Source: Plantibacter sp. Leaf314 (GTDB lineage Bacteria > Actinomycetota > Actinomycetes > Actinomycetales > Microbacteriaceae). Taken from it: DNA of 64,000 nucleotides. The DNA lies in assembly GCF_001423185.1 (NCBI RefSeq), contig NZ_LMOB01000001.1:1533889-1597888 (forward strand), written 5' to 3'. Position numbers and translations under genes: made by a program. Positions 15,587 through 23,537 of this stretch are shown here, piece by piece; within the stretch, counting starts at the first letter, position 1; the number at the start of each line of letters is the position of its first letter. The notes under the pieces are model-generated. The model saw only the letters and a program-made list of their open reading frames with translations, searched no databases and was not told the origin of the DNA.

Positions 15587-16645
15587 TTACTTGCGGCTGT
15601 GTTCCAACGAGCCGGCACGCATGGCGGCCTCGTCGTTCAGGTCGACGCGGGAGGCGACGTAGTAGCTGCTCCACTTCGCCGCGTGGTACGCGGGGTTCAT
15701 GACGAACCAGTACGCACGGCGCTTCCAACCGTACTGCCGGTCTCGGACGATCCGCTTCGCGTCGCGCAGGGCGCCGAACACCGTGTAGGCCACCTGACGG
15801 AACCGGCTCACGCGTGTGACGGGCTTGCCGATGCGGCGGAGCGCCGTCGTCTCATCGAAGATGCGCTTGCGGTACTCGTCGAGCGTGAGGTCGTTGGAGT
15901 GGATCACCCAGCCGCGCGGTGCGTACGCCTTCCGTAGGCCCGCCGCGATGATGTCGGCACCGAACGCCATGTCCTCGGAGTAGGGCAGGTCGCGGTAGGG
16001 GATGTCACCGAGCAGGAGCTCTCGCCGCGTGGCCGAGTTGACGTCGGAGTAGAACGCGAGGGCGTCGAGCAGGCCGCCGTTCCCGTCGGCGAAGCCGTCG
16101 TTCGCGAAGACCGTCGTCCCGAAGTCCGGTCCGAAGTTGCGGAAGACGTCGGTGATCTCGTACTTCAGCAGCGGGAAGCAGTTCGGGCGGGCGACCTGCT
16201 TGCCCATGACCGCGACGACGTCCATGCCGTCGGGATCGAGCGGCGCGGTGAGCTCGTGCAGCCACCGTGCATCGCCGGGGATCGCGTCGTGCGTCAGGTA
16301 GGCGACGACCTTGCCACGGGCGAGCCGGGCTGCGAGCTGGCGGGTCCTGCCGTGACCGAACTCGCTGTTCGGGATGACGTGCAGGCGGACGTCCGGATGC
16401 GCGGCGACGATGTCGAGGGTGCGGTCGGTCGACCCGGAGTCGATCACCAGGGTCTCGAAGGTGCCGTCGTACTCCTGCCCCTCGATCGCGGTGAGGATCT
16501 GCTCGAGGTACATCTCACCGTTGTACGTGGGGATGACGATCGTGGCGTCGAGCGTCGTCTCCTCGACGGCGTCGAGGGGATCGTGGGCGCCGGCGGGCTC
16601 GGCGTCGTCGGGACGGCTCGTCGCTGGGTCGATGTTGGAGGTCAC
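15587..16645 (-). CDS. Family 2 glycosyltransferase, rhamnosyltransferase-like
   Basis: 352 residues. GT-A fold: DATIVIPTYNGEMYLEQIL at ~32, LVIDSGSTDRTLDIV (nucleotide-binding strand), AYLTHDAIPGDARWL (equivalent of the DxD region, typical of rhamnosyltransferases), and LPYSEDMAFGADIIAAGLRKAYAP (the ED acceptor/base motif). The C-terminus has a hydrophobic/basic segment (YGWKRRAYWFVMNPAYHAAKW) that could associate with the membrane. It probably adds a sugar, possibly rhamnose, to a wall polysaccharide or lipid carrier. GTG 16645 is chosen over longer frames because TACATT lies six bases upstream. No glycan genes are adjacent. Confidence 0.85.
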   Translation of the reverse strand: MTSNIDPATSRPDDAEPAGAHDPLDAVEETTLDATIVIPTYNGEMYLEQILTAIEGQEYDGTFETLVIDSGSTDRTLDIVAAHPDVRLHVIPNSEFGHGRTRQLAARLARGKVVAYLTHDAIPGDARWLHELTAPLDPDGMDVVAVMGKQVARPNCFPLLKYEITDVFRNFGPDFGTTVFANDGFADGNGGLLDALAFYSDVNSATRRELLLGDIPYRDLPYSEDMAFGADIIAAGLRKAYAPRGWVIHSNDLTLDEYRKRIFDETTALRRIGKPVTRVSRFRQVAYTVFGALRDAKRIVRDRQYGWKRRAYWFVMNPAYHAAKWSSYYVASRVDLNDEAAMRAGSLEHSRK

Positions 16646-16657
16646 CGCACCAATGTA
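16646..16657 (-). promoter_or_regulatory. -10 element TACATT, predicted leaderless start
   Basis: On the minus strand TACATT (16657-16652) is followed by six bases and the GTG at 16645. Confidence 0.5.
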
Positions 16658-16719
16658 CCCGGACGCCGCTGCAGCCGGCCCGGGTGGGAGCCGCGTCGGT
16701 CGGCGGTCGGCGGCAGGGC

Positions 16720-17085
16720 TCAGCGCGGCAGGAGCAGGGGCACGAGACCGGAGAGGTCCGCCCGTTGCCCCGAAGCGTGGACCGTCCCTCCGGCCATCGC
16801 CGCGGCCCAGTCGATGCGGCCCGAGGCGAGGGCGAGCCAGGTGGACGCGTCCATCTCCACGACGTTCGGCGGTGTTCCCCGGGTGTGCCGCGGGCCCTCG
16901 ATGCACTGCACCGCTCCGAACGGCGGCACCCGTACCTCGACGGTGTTGCCCGGCGCCCGTTCGACGAGGAGCTCCAGCAGGTACCGCACCGCGGTCGCCA
17001 TGTCGGTGCGCGCCACCGGTCCGTCACCGAGCGCCTGCTCGAGGGCGGCGCGACCGACGGCGTCGGTGATCCTGGGTCTGACCAT
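16720..17085 (-). CDS. SCP2-like sterol-carrier-family protein
   Basis: 121 residues. The fold signature is a short N-terminal helical part ([34 protein letters not shown]) followed by [19 protein letters not shown] ... [44 protein letters not shown], the bacterial SCP2-like ligand-binding domain. It is a standalone soluble protein and may bind a hydrophobic ligand. In actinobacteria this gene regularly sits among purine genes, as here next to purD. It starts at ATG 17085; TAGCCT 7 nt upstream suggests leaderless transcription divergent from purD. Confidence 0.8.
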   Translation of the reverse strand: MVRPRITDAVGRAALEQALGDGPVARTDMATAVRYLLELLVERAPGNTVEVRVPPFGAVQCIEGPRHTRGTPPNVVEMDASTWLALASGRIDWAAAMAGGTVHASGQRADLSGLVPLLLPR

Positions 17086-17123
17086 GCATCCGAGGCTAGG
17101 GCATTGCGCCTTAAGCTAGACGG
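17086..17123. promoter_or_regulatory. Compact divergent promoters for the SCP2-like gene and purD
   Basis: Only 38 bp separate the two start codons. The minus-strand -10 TAGCCT is at 17098-17093 (7 nt to the ATG) and the plus-strand -10 TAAGCT is at 17112-17117 (6 nt to the GTG). Neither gene has a Shine-Dalgarno sequence. Each -35 region must lie near or inside the other gene's 5' end, so the two transcription complexes would interfere. Confidence 0.6.
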
Positions 17124-18389
17124 GTGAAGATCCTCGTCCTCGGTTCCGGTGCCCGCGAGCACGCCATCATCAAGGCTCTCCTCTCCGAAGAGGCCGGGCA
17201 CCACATCATCGCCGCCCCCGGCAACGCGGGCATCGCGGGGGATGTGACCGTGGTCGGCATCGACCAGGAGAACCCGTCGATCGTCCGCGACTTCGCCCGC
17301 GACGAAGCGGTCGACCTCGTCGTCATCGGTCCGGAGGCGCCGCTCGTCGCCGGCGTGGCCGACAAGCTGCGCGCCGCCGGCATCCCGGTCTTCGGCCCCA
17401 ACCGCTCCGCCGCCGCCCTCGAGGGCTCGAAGTCCTTCGCCAAGCGCATCATGGACGAAGCCGGTGTGCCCACGGGCCGCGCCGTCCGTGCCGAGGACCT
17501 CGACGCGGCGATCGCCGCCCTCGACGAGTTCGGCGCCCCCTACGTCGTCAAGGCCGACGGCCTCGCCGCGGGCAAGGGCGTCCTCGTCACCCACGACCGC
17601 GAAGCGGCCATCCAGCACGCGACCAACTGGCTCGGCTACGGCGGCATCCTCGTGGAGGAGTTCCTCGACGGCCAGGAGGTCTCCCTCTTCTTCATCACCG
17701 ACGGCGAGACGGTACTCCCCCTGTCCCCGGCGCAGGACTACAAGCGCCTGCTCGACGGCGACGCCGGGCCGAACACCGGCGGCATGGGCGCGTACTCGCC
17801 GCTGCCCTGGCTCGACAACCGCTTTGGCAGCGAGACCGCCTTCGTCGACGAGGTCCTCGAGACCGTCGCGATGCCGGTCGTCCGGCAGCTGGCCTCGGAG
17901 GGCAACCCGTTCCAGGGGCTGCTCTACGCCGGCCTCATCCTCACCGAGCGCGGCATCCGCGTAATCGAGTTCAACGCCCGGTTCGGCGACCCCGAGACGC
18001 AGGTCGTGCTGCCGCGCCTCGTGACGCCGCTGTCGGCACTCCTCCTCGGTTCGGCCACCGGCACCCTCGGCGAGCAGCCGCGCCCGGCCTTCGCCGAGGC
18101 CAGCGCCGTCACCGTGGTGCTCGCGAGCCAGAACTACCCGGAGACGCCGGTCACCGGGCGCGGGATCACCGGTCTCGACGCCGCGGTCGCGGTGGAGGGC
18201 GTCCACCTGGTGCACGCCGCGACGGCGGACGTCGACGGCGGGCTCGTCGCCACGGGCGGTCGTGTGCTCAACGTGGTGGCGCTCGGGTCGACCTTCGCCG
18301 AGGCGCGGGGCCGGGCGTACGAGGCGCTGTCGCGCATCGAGCTCGAGGGCGGGCAGTACCGCACCGACATCGCCGCACGCGTCTCCTGA
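17124..18389 (+). CDS. purD: Phosphoribosylamine-glycine ligase (GAR synthetase)
   Basis: 421 residues; joins phosphoribosylamine and glycine using ATP, step 2 of purine synthesis. N-domain: MKILVLGSGAREHAII, then LVVIGPEAPLVAGVADKLRAAGI. The ATP-grasp domain contains VVKADGLAAGKGVLVT (~145), GILVEEFLDGQEVSLF and DYKRLLDGDAGPNTGGMGAYSP (~207-228). The C-terminal part has VIEFNARFGDPETQVVLPRL. The start is GTG 17124, placed by the -10 element six bases before it. The downstream hydrolase gene begins 19 bp after the stop and is probably cotranscribed. Confidence 0.97.
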   Translation: MKILVLGSGAREHAIIKALLSEEAGHHIIAAPGNAGIAGDVTVVGIDQENPSIVRDFARDEAVDLVVIGPEAPLVAGVADKLRAAGIPVFGPNRSAAALEGSKSFAKRIMDEAGVPTGRAVRAEDLDAAIAALDEFGAPYVVKADGLAAGKGVLVTHDREAAIQHATNWLGYGGILVEEFLDGQEVSLFFITDGETVLPLSPAQDYKRLLDGDAGPNTGGMGAYSPLPWLDNRFGSETAFVDEVLETVAMPVVRQLASEGNPFQGLLYAGLILTERGIRVIEFNARFGDPETQVVLPRLVTPLSALLLGSATGTLGEQPRPAFAEASAVTVVLASQNYPETPVTGRGITGLDAAVAVEGVHLVHAATADVDGGLVATGGRVLNVVALGSTFAEARGRAYEALSRIELEGGQYRTDIAARVS

Positions 18390-18408
18390 CGCCACGACGA
18401 CCGACACC

Positions 18409-19260
18409 ATGCCGAGCCTCACGAGTCACGACGGCACACGCCTGCACGTCGACGTCATCGGCGACGAGTCGCTCCCGCCGTTGGTCGTGCTCGCCGGCGG
18501 CCCGGCCCGCCACCCGGTCTACCTCGGCGACCTCGGCGGTCTGAGCACTCGCCGGCGGTTGATCGTCCTCCACCAGCGTGGGGTCGGCGAGTCGGACGCC
18601 GGCCCGGCCGGGACGACGGCGAGGTGGCCGGAACTCGCTGAGGACGTGGAGGCGGTCCGTCTGTGGTTGGGCCTCGACCGTTTCGAGCTGCTCGCCCACT
18701 CCGCCGGCACGCGGGTCGCGATCAGTTACGCCGCCCGGTACCCGCAGCACCTCGACCGCCTCTGCCTCGTCACCCCTCCGGCCACCTGGCTGGTGGACGC
18801 TGATGACGACAGCGCCGAGATCATCGCCCGGCACGCCGCCGCGGACTGGTACCCGGGCTTCCTCGACGCGCTCCCGGCGCTCCTCGCCGCGCCGGACTCG
18901 GCGACCGGCAACCGGCTCTTCCCCGCGGTCGCCCCCATCGCCTGGGGCGACTGGGACGAGACGGCGCAGGAGCACGAGCGACTGGGCGCCTGGCACCCGG
19001 CGGCGCAGGACGCGTTCGTCCACACGCCGACGCCCGACGAGGTCGAGGACCTCCGCGACGCGCTCCGCCACCTCGCGGCACCCGTCCTCGTCGTCGCCGG
19101 ATCCGAGGACGGCCTCACCGGACTCGCACCGGTCCTCGACCTCGCGAAGCGCTTCCCGCTCGGGCAGGCGATCGTGCTCGACGGCTGCGGCCACTACCCC
19201 TGGGTCGAGCAGCCGCGGTCCTTCGCCGCCGCCGTGACCCCGTTCTTCCCCGCTGACTGA
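18409..19260 (+). CDS. Alpha/beta hydrolase, proline-iminopeptidase-like
   Basis: 283 residues. LVVLAGGPARHPVYLGDL (oxyanion HGG-like turn), LIVLHQRGVGESDAGP (the DQRGxGxS-type motif of proline iminopeptidases), nucleophile elbow LLAHSAGTRVAISYAARYP with Ser at ~99, acid VLVVAGSEDGLTG, and His in DGCGHYPWVEQP. Triad Ser-Asp-His is intact and a cap domain lies between ~130 and 215. There is no signal peptide, so it is cytosolic. The substrate is unknown; the S33 peptidase resemblance makes N-terminal Pro removal possible but unproven. It follows purD by 19 bp. Confidence 0.82.
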   Translation: MPSLTSHDGTRLHVDVIGDESLPPLVVLAGGPARHPVYLGDLGGLSTRRRLIVLHQRGVGESDAGPAGTTARWPELAEDVEAVRLWLGLDRFELLAHSAGTRVAISYAARYPQHLDRLCLVTPPATWLVDADDDSAEIIARHAAADWYPGFLDALPALLAAPDSATGNRLFPAVAPIAWGDWDETAQEHERLGAWHPAAQDAFVHTPTPDEVEDLRDALRHLAAPVLVVAGSEDGLTGLAPVLDLAKRFPLGQAIVLDGCGHYPWVEQPRSFAAAVTPFFPAD

Positions 19261-19312
19261 GGCCCGACCGCAAGCCCTGCCACCGAGAACCCGTCCGGTG
19301 TTGACTGGTGCG

Positions 19313-19411
19313 GTGCAGACGTTCCTCCCGTACCCCGACTTCCACGCCAGCGCCGAGGTCCTCGACGACCCGGCGACGCTGGACGACGTCTGGCCGGTGG
19401 CGACGGACTGA
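19313..19411 (+). pseudogene. Remnant of an MSMEG_6728-family DNA glycosylase-like gene
   Basis: A 32-codon frame from GTG 19313 begins VQTFLPYPDFHASAEVLDD, which is the highly conserved N-terminus (MQTFLPYPDF..SA..LD) of the MSMEG_6728 / pyrimidine-dimer-excision-like family, normally ~150 residues or more. The sequence then jumps to PATLDDVWPVATD and stops. The next conserved block (RLGKQRVE) is missing, so most of the gene has been deleted. The ending DVWPV resembles the family's C-terminus, suggesting an internal deletion. Its stop overlaps the ATG of the next gene. The family assignment is from memory of the motif. Confidence 0.6.
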
Positions 19412-19911
19412 TGGTGCACAGCGTCGATCTGACCTTCGACGACGAGCTCGACGCTGCCGTCCGAGCGCGCTGGCGTGCCCTGTCGGACCTCGGCCTGCCG
19501 AGCCTGTCGACGCATCAGGGCGCCAGCAACCGCCCGCACATCACCCTGCTCGCCGGGGAGACACTGGACCTGCATGGGCGGCCGGTCTTCGAGCCGTTCT
19601 CCGTCCGGCTCGGGGCGCCGCTGACCTTCCCGCGCCGATCGGGCGCGGTGCTCGCGCTCGGCGTCGTGCCGACCCTGGAACTCCTCGCGCTGCACCGTCG
19701 GGTCGCCGCCGTGGTCGAGGGTGGGTTCGACCACACGCGACCGGGAGCCTGGACGCCGCACGTCACGCTCTCCCGACGCATCGTCGCGGAGCAGACCGGA
19801 GCCGCGCTCGAGGCACTGGCCTCGCTCGGGCCGCTTCCGGACGGTGAGGTCCTCGGCCTCCGGTTCTGGAACGGCGACACCAGGACGGTCACGGAGCTCC
19901 TCGCCCCCTGA
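19411..19911 (+). CDS. 2'-5' RNA ligase / 2H phosphoesterase family protein
   Basis: 166 residues. The two signature HxT/S motifs of the 2H phosphoesterase superfamily are present: HITL (His43, Thr45) and HVTL (His ~117, Thr ~119), each at the end of a beta strand in a duplicated fold. Such enzymes (LigT, CPDase) hydrolyse or form 2'-5' or cyclic 2',3' phosphodiester bonds in RNA or nucleotides. It is shorter than LigT (~180 residues) and more like the YjcG/AKAP18-type forms. Its ATG overlaps the stop of the preceding gene remnant, implying it was once translated with that gene. It is convergent with the MFS gene. Confidence 0.8.
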   Translation: MVHSVDLTFDDELDAAVRARWRALSDLGLPSLSTHQGASNRPHITLLAGETLDLHGRPVFEPFSVRLGAPLTFPRRSGAVLALGVVPTLELLALHRRVAAVVEGGFDHTRPGAWTPHVTLSRRIVAEQTGAALEALASLGPLPDGEVLGLRFWNGDTRTVTELLAP

Positions 19912-19938
19912 CCCGCCCGGCGCCGCCGCAGCGTCCGG

Positions 19939-21510
19939 CTACTCCGTCTCGACCCGCGCGGCCTCGGCAGCCGCAGCGGCCTGGCCGTGCTGGGTCTCGG
20001 GCGTCGACCACGCCGCAGCCTTCGGCTTCTGGAAGAACAGGACGATGATCGCGCCGAGGAGGGCGAACCCTGCCGGGAGGAGCAGCGACTGCGACATCGC
20101 CGCGGTGAAGCCCGCGTGCAGGGCCTCGGGGAGCTCCCCGCCGGTCACCTCGCTCACGCCGCCGGTCGCCCCACCGGGAGCCGCCGGGAGTTCCGCCGCG
20201 AGTCGACCCTGGATGAGGGCGGCGATGGCTGCGCTGCCGAGGACGGCACCGATCTGACGGGTGGTGTTGAAGACACCCGAGCCGGCGCCCGCCTGGTGCT
20301 GTGGCAGACCACGGGTGGTGAGGTTCGAGACCGGACCCCACATGAACCCGTTCGCCAGGCCGAGGACGGCGCTCGGGAGCAGCAGCATGAGGATCGGCTG
20401 CTCCGGTGTCAGCAGGATCGAGTACCACCCGAGCGACAGCGCGAGCAGCAGGAGCCCGGCGAGCGCGAACCACTTCGGGTTCACGCGGTCGATGGCCCGA
20501 CCGACGACCGGCGCCAGCCCGGCGGACAGCACGGCCATCGGGACGAGCATGAGCGCCGACTGCGTCGGGGTCAGCCCGCGCACCGTCTGGTAGAAGAACA
20601 CGAGCGGCAGCGACAGGCTCGTCACCGTGAAGCCGATCGTCGAGATCGCCAGGTTGCCGACCGAGAAGTTGCGGTCGCGGAAGAGCGCCAGCGGGAGCAG
20701 CGGCTCGCCCTTCATGACGGCCTGCCAGACGACGAAGAGGGCCAGCACGACGACCCCCGCGATGATGAGGCTCCACACGGTGATCGGGCCGGCGATCGTC
20801 CCCCACTCGTAGCTCTGGCCCTCCTGGATACCGAACACGAGCAGGAACATGCCGAGCCCGCTGAGCACGACGCCGAGGATGTCGAAGCGGTGCGGGTGGG
20901 TGGCGAGGGCGGGCACGTTGCGCCAGACCATGATGAACCCGACGATGCCGACGGGCACGTTGATGAAGAAGATCCACTCCCAACCGAAGCCGTCGACGAG
21001 CACCCCGCCGAGGATCGGGCCGACGAGGGTCGCGACACCGGCGGTCGCACCCCAGAGACCCATGGCCGCGCCGCGGCGGTCGGGCGGGAAGATGCGCGTG
21101 ATGACGGCCATGGTCTGCGGCGTCATGAGCGCGGCGCCGAGCCCCTGCACGACGCGCGCGACGATCAGCGTCTCGATGGTGCCGGAGAACCCGCACCAGA
21201 GTGACGCGAGCGTGAAGACGACGAGGCCGACGAGGTAGAGGTTCTTCGGCCCGAAGCGGTCGCCGAGGCGGCCGGTGATGAGCAACGGCACCGCGTAGGC
21301 GAGCAGGTACGCGCTCGTCACCCAGATGACGTTGTTGATGTCGGTGTCGAGGCCGCGCATGATCGCCGGGTTCGCGACCGACACGATGGTGGTGTCGATC
21401 AGGATCATGAAGAAGCCGATGACCAGGGACCAGAGGGCCGGCCACGGCCGCACCGCTCCCGGGGCCGGACCGCTGACACCCTGCGGTGGCGTGGACGAGG
21501 AGGTGGACAT
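19939..21510 (-). CDS. MFS drug exporter of the DHA2 (14-TMS) family
   Basis: 523 residues with ~14 membrane segments. Motif D1 (FMILIDTTIVSVANPAIM) is in helix 1, motif A (GRLGDRFGPKNLYLVG) follows helix 2, and motif C (GATAGVATLVGPILGG) is in helix 5. LPQHQAGAGSGVFNTTRQIGAVLG is typical of EmrB/QacA-type exporters. It would act as a proton-drug antiporter in the cytoplasmic membrane; the substrate is unknown. ATG 21510 is chosen because longer frames add a Cys/Arg-rich, non-MFS-like N-terminus. It is divergent from purC, and no dedicated regulator lies next to it. Confidence 0.9.
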   Translation of the reverse strand: MSTSSSTPPQGVSGPAPGAVRPWPALWSLVIGFFMILIDTTIVSVANPAIMRGLDTDINNVIWVTSAYLLAYAVPLLITGRLGDRFGPKNLYLVGLVVFTLASLWCGFSGTIETLIVARVVQGLGAALMTPQTMAVITRIFPPDRRGAAMGLWGATAGVATLVGPILGGVLVDGFGWEWIFFINVPVGIVGFIMVWRNVPALATHPHRFDILGVVLSGLGMFLLVFGIQEGQSYEWGTIAGPITVWSLIIAGVVVLALFVVWQAVMKGEPLLPLALFRDRNFSVGNLAISTIGFTVTSLSLPLVFFYQTVRGLTPTQSALMLVPMAVLSAGLAPVVGRAIDRVNPKWFALAGLLLLALSLGWYSILLTPEQPILMLLLPSAVLGLANGFMWGPVSNLTTRGLPQHQAGAGSGVFNTTRQIGAVLGSAAIAALIQGRLAAELPAAPGGATGGVSEVTGGELPEALHAGFTAAMSQSLLLPAGFALLGAIIVLFFQKPKAAAWSTPETQHGQAAAAAEAARVETE

Positions 21511-21677
21511 GGTGTCGCTTTCTGCGGGGAGGAGGAGGTCGCACGGCCTGCTCGTGGAGTGGGGCGCGGGCACCCGGCACATGCCAGGCGAGGGCGCGGG
21601 TGGAATATACGCCCATGCACCCACCCTCGCAAGCCCGCCGTCGGTCCCGCATGCCGCCGATGCAGGATACTGGTGGG

Positions 21678-22604
21678 GTGAGCGCATCCTCGGACACCAA
21701 CGACTGGAACCACGTCTACTCGGGCAAGGTCCGAGATCTGTACGAACCGGCCGAGGGCCCCGAGGACGTCCTGCTCGTCGTGGCGAGCGACCGCGTGAGC
21801 GCCTTCGACCACGTCCTCGAACCGGGCATCCCCGGCAAGGGCGAGCTCCTCACCAGCCTGAGCCTCTGGTGGTTCGACCAGCTGCGGGACGTCCCGAACC
21901 ACCTCGTCCCCGACCACCGACTCGACGCCTCGGGTGTCGCCGTCGCGACGATCCCCGACGCGTTCGCCGGCCGGGCGATGCTCGTCCGGAAGCTCGACAT
22001 GTTCCCCGTCGAGTGCGTCGTGCGCGGCTACCTGACGGGCTCCGGTTGGAAGGAGTACGTCGCCAGCCGCACCGTCTGCGGCATCCCCCTGCCGGACGGA
22101 CTGCGCGACGGCGACCAGCTGCCGGAGCCGCTCTTCACGCCCGCGTACAAGGCACCGCTCGGCGAGCACGACGAGAACATCTCGTTCAGTCGCATGGTCG
22201 AGCTCATCGGCGAGGACGACGCGGTCGCCCTGAAGGATCTGTCCCTCGAGATCTACCGGACGGCGTCGATGACCGCCGAGCGCCACGGGGTGATCCTCGC
22301 CGACACGAAGTTCGAGTTCGGCCGGAACCCGGAGACCGGCGTCATCACCCTCGGGGACGAGGTGCTCACCTCCGACTCCAGCCGGTACTGGGATCGCGAC
22401 GTCTACCTCGCCGGCGACGACCCCACCGAGCGCATGGCCAGCTTCGACAAGCAGATCGTGCGCAACTGGCTCGCCCACAACTGGGACCAGCACGACGAGG
22501 CGACCCCCACGCCGCCGACGCTGCCGTCCGAGATCGTCACGCAGACCGCGGCACGGTACCGCGAACTCCTCGAACGCCTCACGGGCCTCCCGCACGCTCG
22601 CTGA
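21678..22604 (+). CDS. purC: SAICAR synthetase
   Basis: 308 residues; ligates aspartate to CAIR with ATP. Motifs: NHVYSGKVRDLYEP at the N-terminus, VVASDRVSAFDHVLEPGIPGKG, MFPVECVVRGYLTGSGWKEY, GEHDENISFSRM and HGVILADTKFEFGRNPETG (the substrate/Mg signature). The GTG at 21678 is chosen because GATACT at 21665-21670 would start transcription there; in-frame ATGs at 21651 and 21660 are alternatives adding 9 or 6 residues. It is a plant/fungal-length (~300 aa) form rather than the ~240-residue E. coli type, as usual in actinobacteria. It is divergent from the MFS gene. Confidence 0.96.
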   Translation: MSASSDTNDWNHVYSGKVRDLYEPAEGPEDVLLVVASDRVSAFDHVLEPGIPGKGELLTSLSLWWFDQLRDVPNHLVPDHRLDASGVAVATIPDAFAGRAMLVRKLDMFPVECVVRGYLTGSGWKEYVASRTVCGIPLPDGLRDGDQLPEPLFTPAYKAPLGEHDENISFSRMVELIGEDDAVALKDLSLEIYRTASMTAERHGVILADTKFEFGRNPETGVITLGDEVLTSDSSRYWDRDVYLAGDDPTERMASFDKQIVRNWLAHNWDQHDEATPTPPTLPSEIVTQTAARYRELLERLTGLPHAR

Positions 22605-22651
22605 CCACGGCGAGGGTCTCGCCGACGGCAGCTCAGCTCAGCGCAGGCCGC

Positions 22652-23356
22652 TCAGAGCATGCGTCGACGGGCTCGGAGTCGCGCACCGTCGGCCGCGATG
22701 GCCTGTGCGTCGGGCAGCGGCCCCTCCGGCACGATGACGCCCATGAGCTGGGCCGTCTTCTCGAGCGCGTCGCGCGCGTCGTCGGCAGCGAGCTGCGCCT
22801 CGACGAGGTCGCACTCGTCGTCGGCTCCCACCTCGCGTCGAGCCGCGCTGCGCTCCATCAGCTCGCGCTGCAACCGTTCGGCGGTGGCGTACATGCGGGT
22901 GAGCGTCCAGAGTGACGTCCAGGAGACGTCGTCGCTCAGGCCGATCAGGTGGTCGTTGAGCGGGTCGACCCAGCGCGATGGCTGGTGACCGCCGTCCAGC
23001 CGACGATGGTGGTTCCGCCGCTCGGCCCAGACGAGCAGGAGGACGGCGACGAGGATCACGCCGAGCAGTGCGCCGACGACGTCGAGTCCCGGGGCCCATT
23101 CCGGGTCGAAGCCGGGGAGTGAGACGGACCGGGTCTCGTCGTGGACGAGCATCCACTCCACGAGCACACCCACGGCCGCACCGACGATGAAGCCGACCAG
23201 AAGGAGGAACGTGCCGAGGAGGATGGTGATCCGACGTCGGAGCTGGTGGACGCGCTCCTGACCCGCGGTGAGCTCGCCTCGTTCCGCGAATGGATCCACG
23301 ATCATGAGGCGGCCACCCACCCGGACCACACCGGGGTGGCGAGTCGTGACCGTCAT
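22652..23356 (-). CDS. Two-helix membrane protein of unknown function
   Basis: 234 residues. After a polar N-terminus there are two membrane helices (RRITILLGTFLLLVGFIVGAAVGVLVEWML at ~44-70 and VVGALLGVILVAVLLLVWAE at ~93-112). A long soluble C-terminal half (~115-234) is rich in Arg/Ala/Glu and predicted helical or coiled (ERLQRELMERSAARREV ... DARDALEKTAQLM). I recognise no family. The start ATG 23356 has TATCCT six bases upstream and no Shine-Dalgarno sequence. It is convergent with purC, with 47 bp between the stops. Confidence 0.65.
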   Translation of the reverse strand: MTVTTRHPGVVRVGGRLMIVDPFAERGELTAGQERVHQLRRRITILLGTFLLLVGFIVGAAVGVLVEWMLVHDETRSVSLPGFDPEWAPGLDVVGALLGVILVAVLLLVWAERRNHHRRLDGGHQPSRWVDPLNDHLIGLSDDVSWTSLWTLTRMYATAERLQRELMERSAARREVGADDECDLVEAQLAADDARDALEKTAQLMGVIVPEGPLPDAQAIAADGARLRARRRML

Positions 23357-23362
23357 GGCCCG

Positions 23363-23368
23363 AGGATA
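23363..23368 (-). promoter_or_regulatory. -10 element TATCCT, predicted leaderless start
   Basis: On the minus strand TATCCT is followed by six bases and the ATG at 23356. Confidence 0.5.
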
Positions 23369-23537
23369 CCCCACAAGGTGGGTGATCCGGGGCGTTTCGG
23401 GGCTCGGGATCGGCGGGAATCCGCGGAAAAGCCAGTGTGCTGGCCCCCGGAATGGGGGGCGCCCGAAGGGGTCACGTCGTGCGACGGCGATGGCCGGGCG
23501 GCGCACCGAGTCATGCGCGGCTCCGAGCGCTGGTGAC

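Noticed and set aside
19989..21204. Long plus-strand frame antisense to the MFS gene
   Set aside because: It is a charged, His/Arg/Glu-rich shadow with no domain, fully inside a clear 14-helix transporter.
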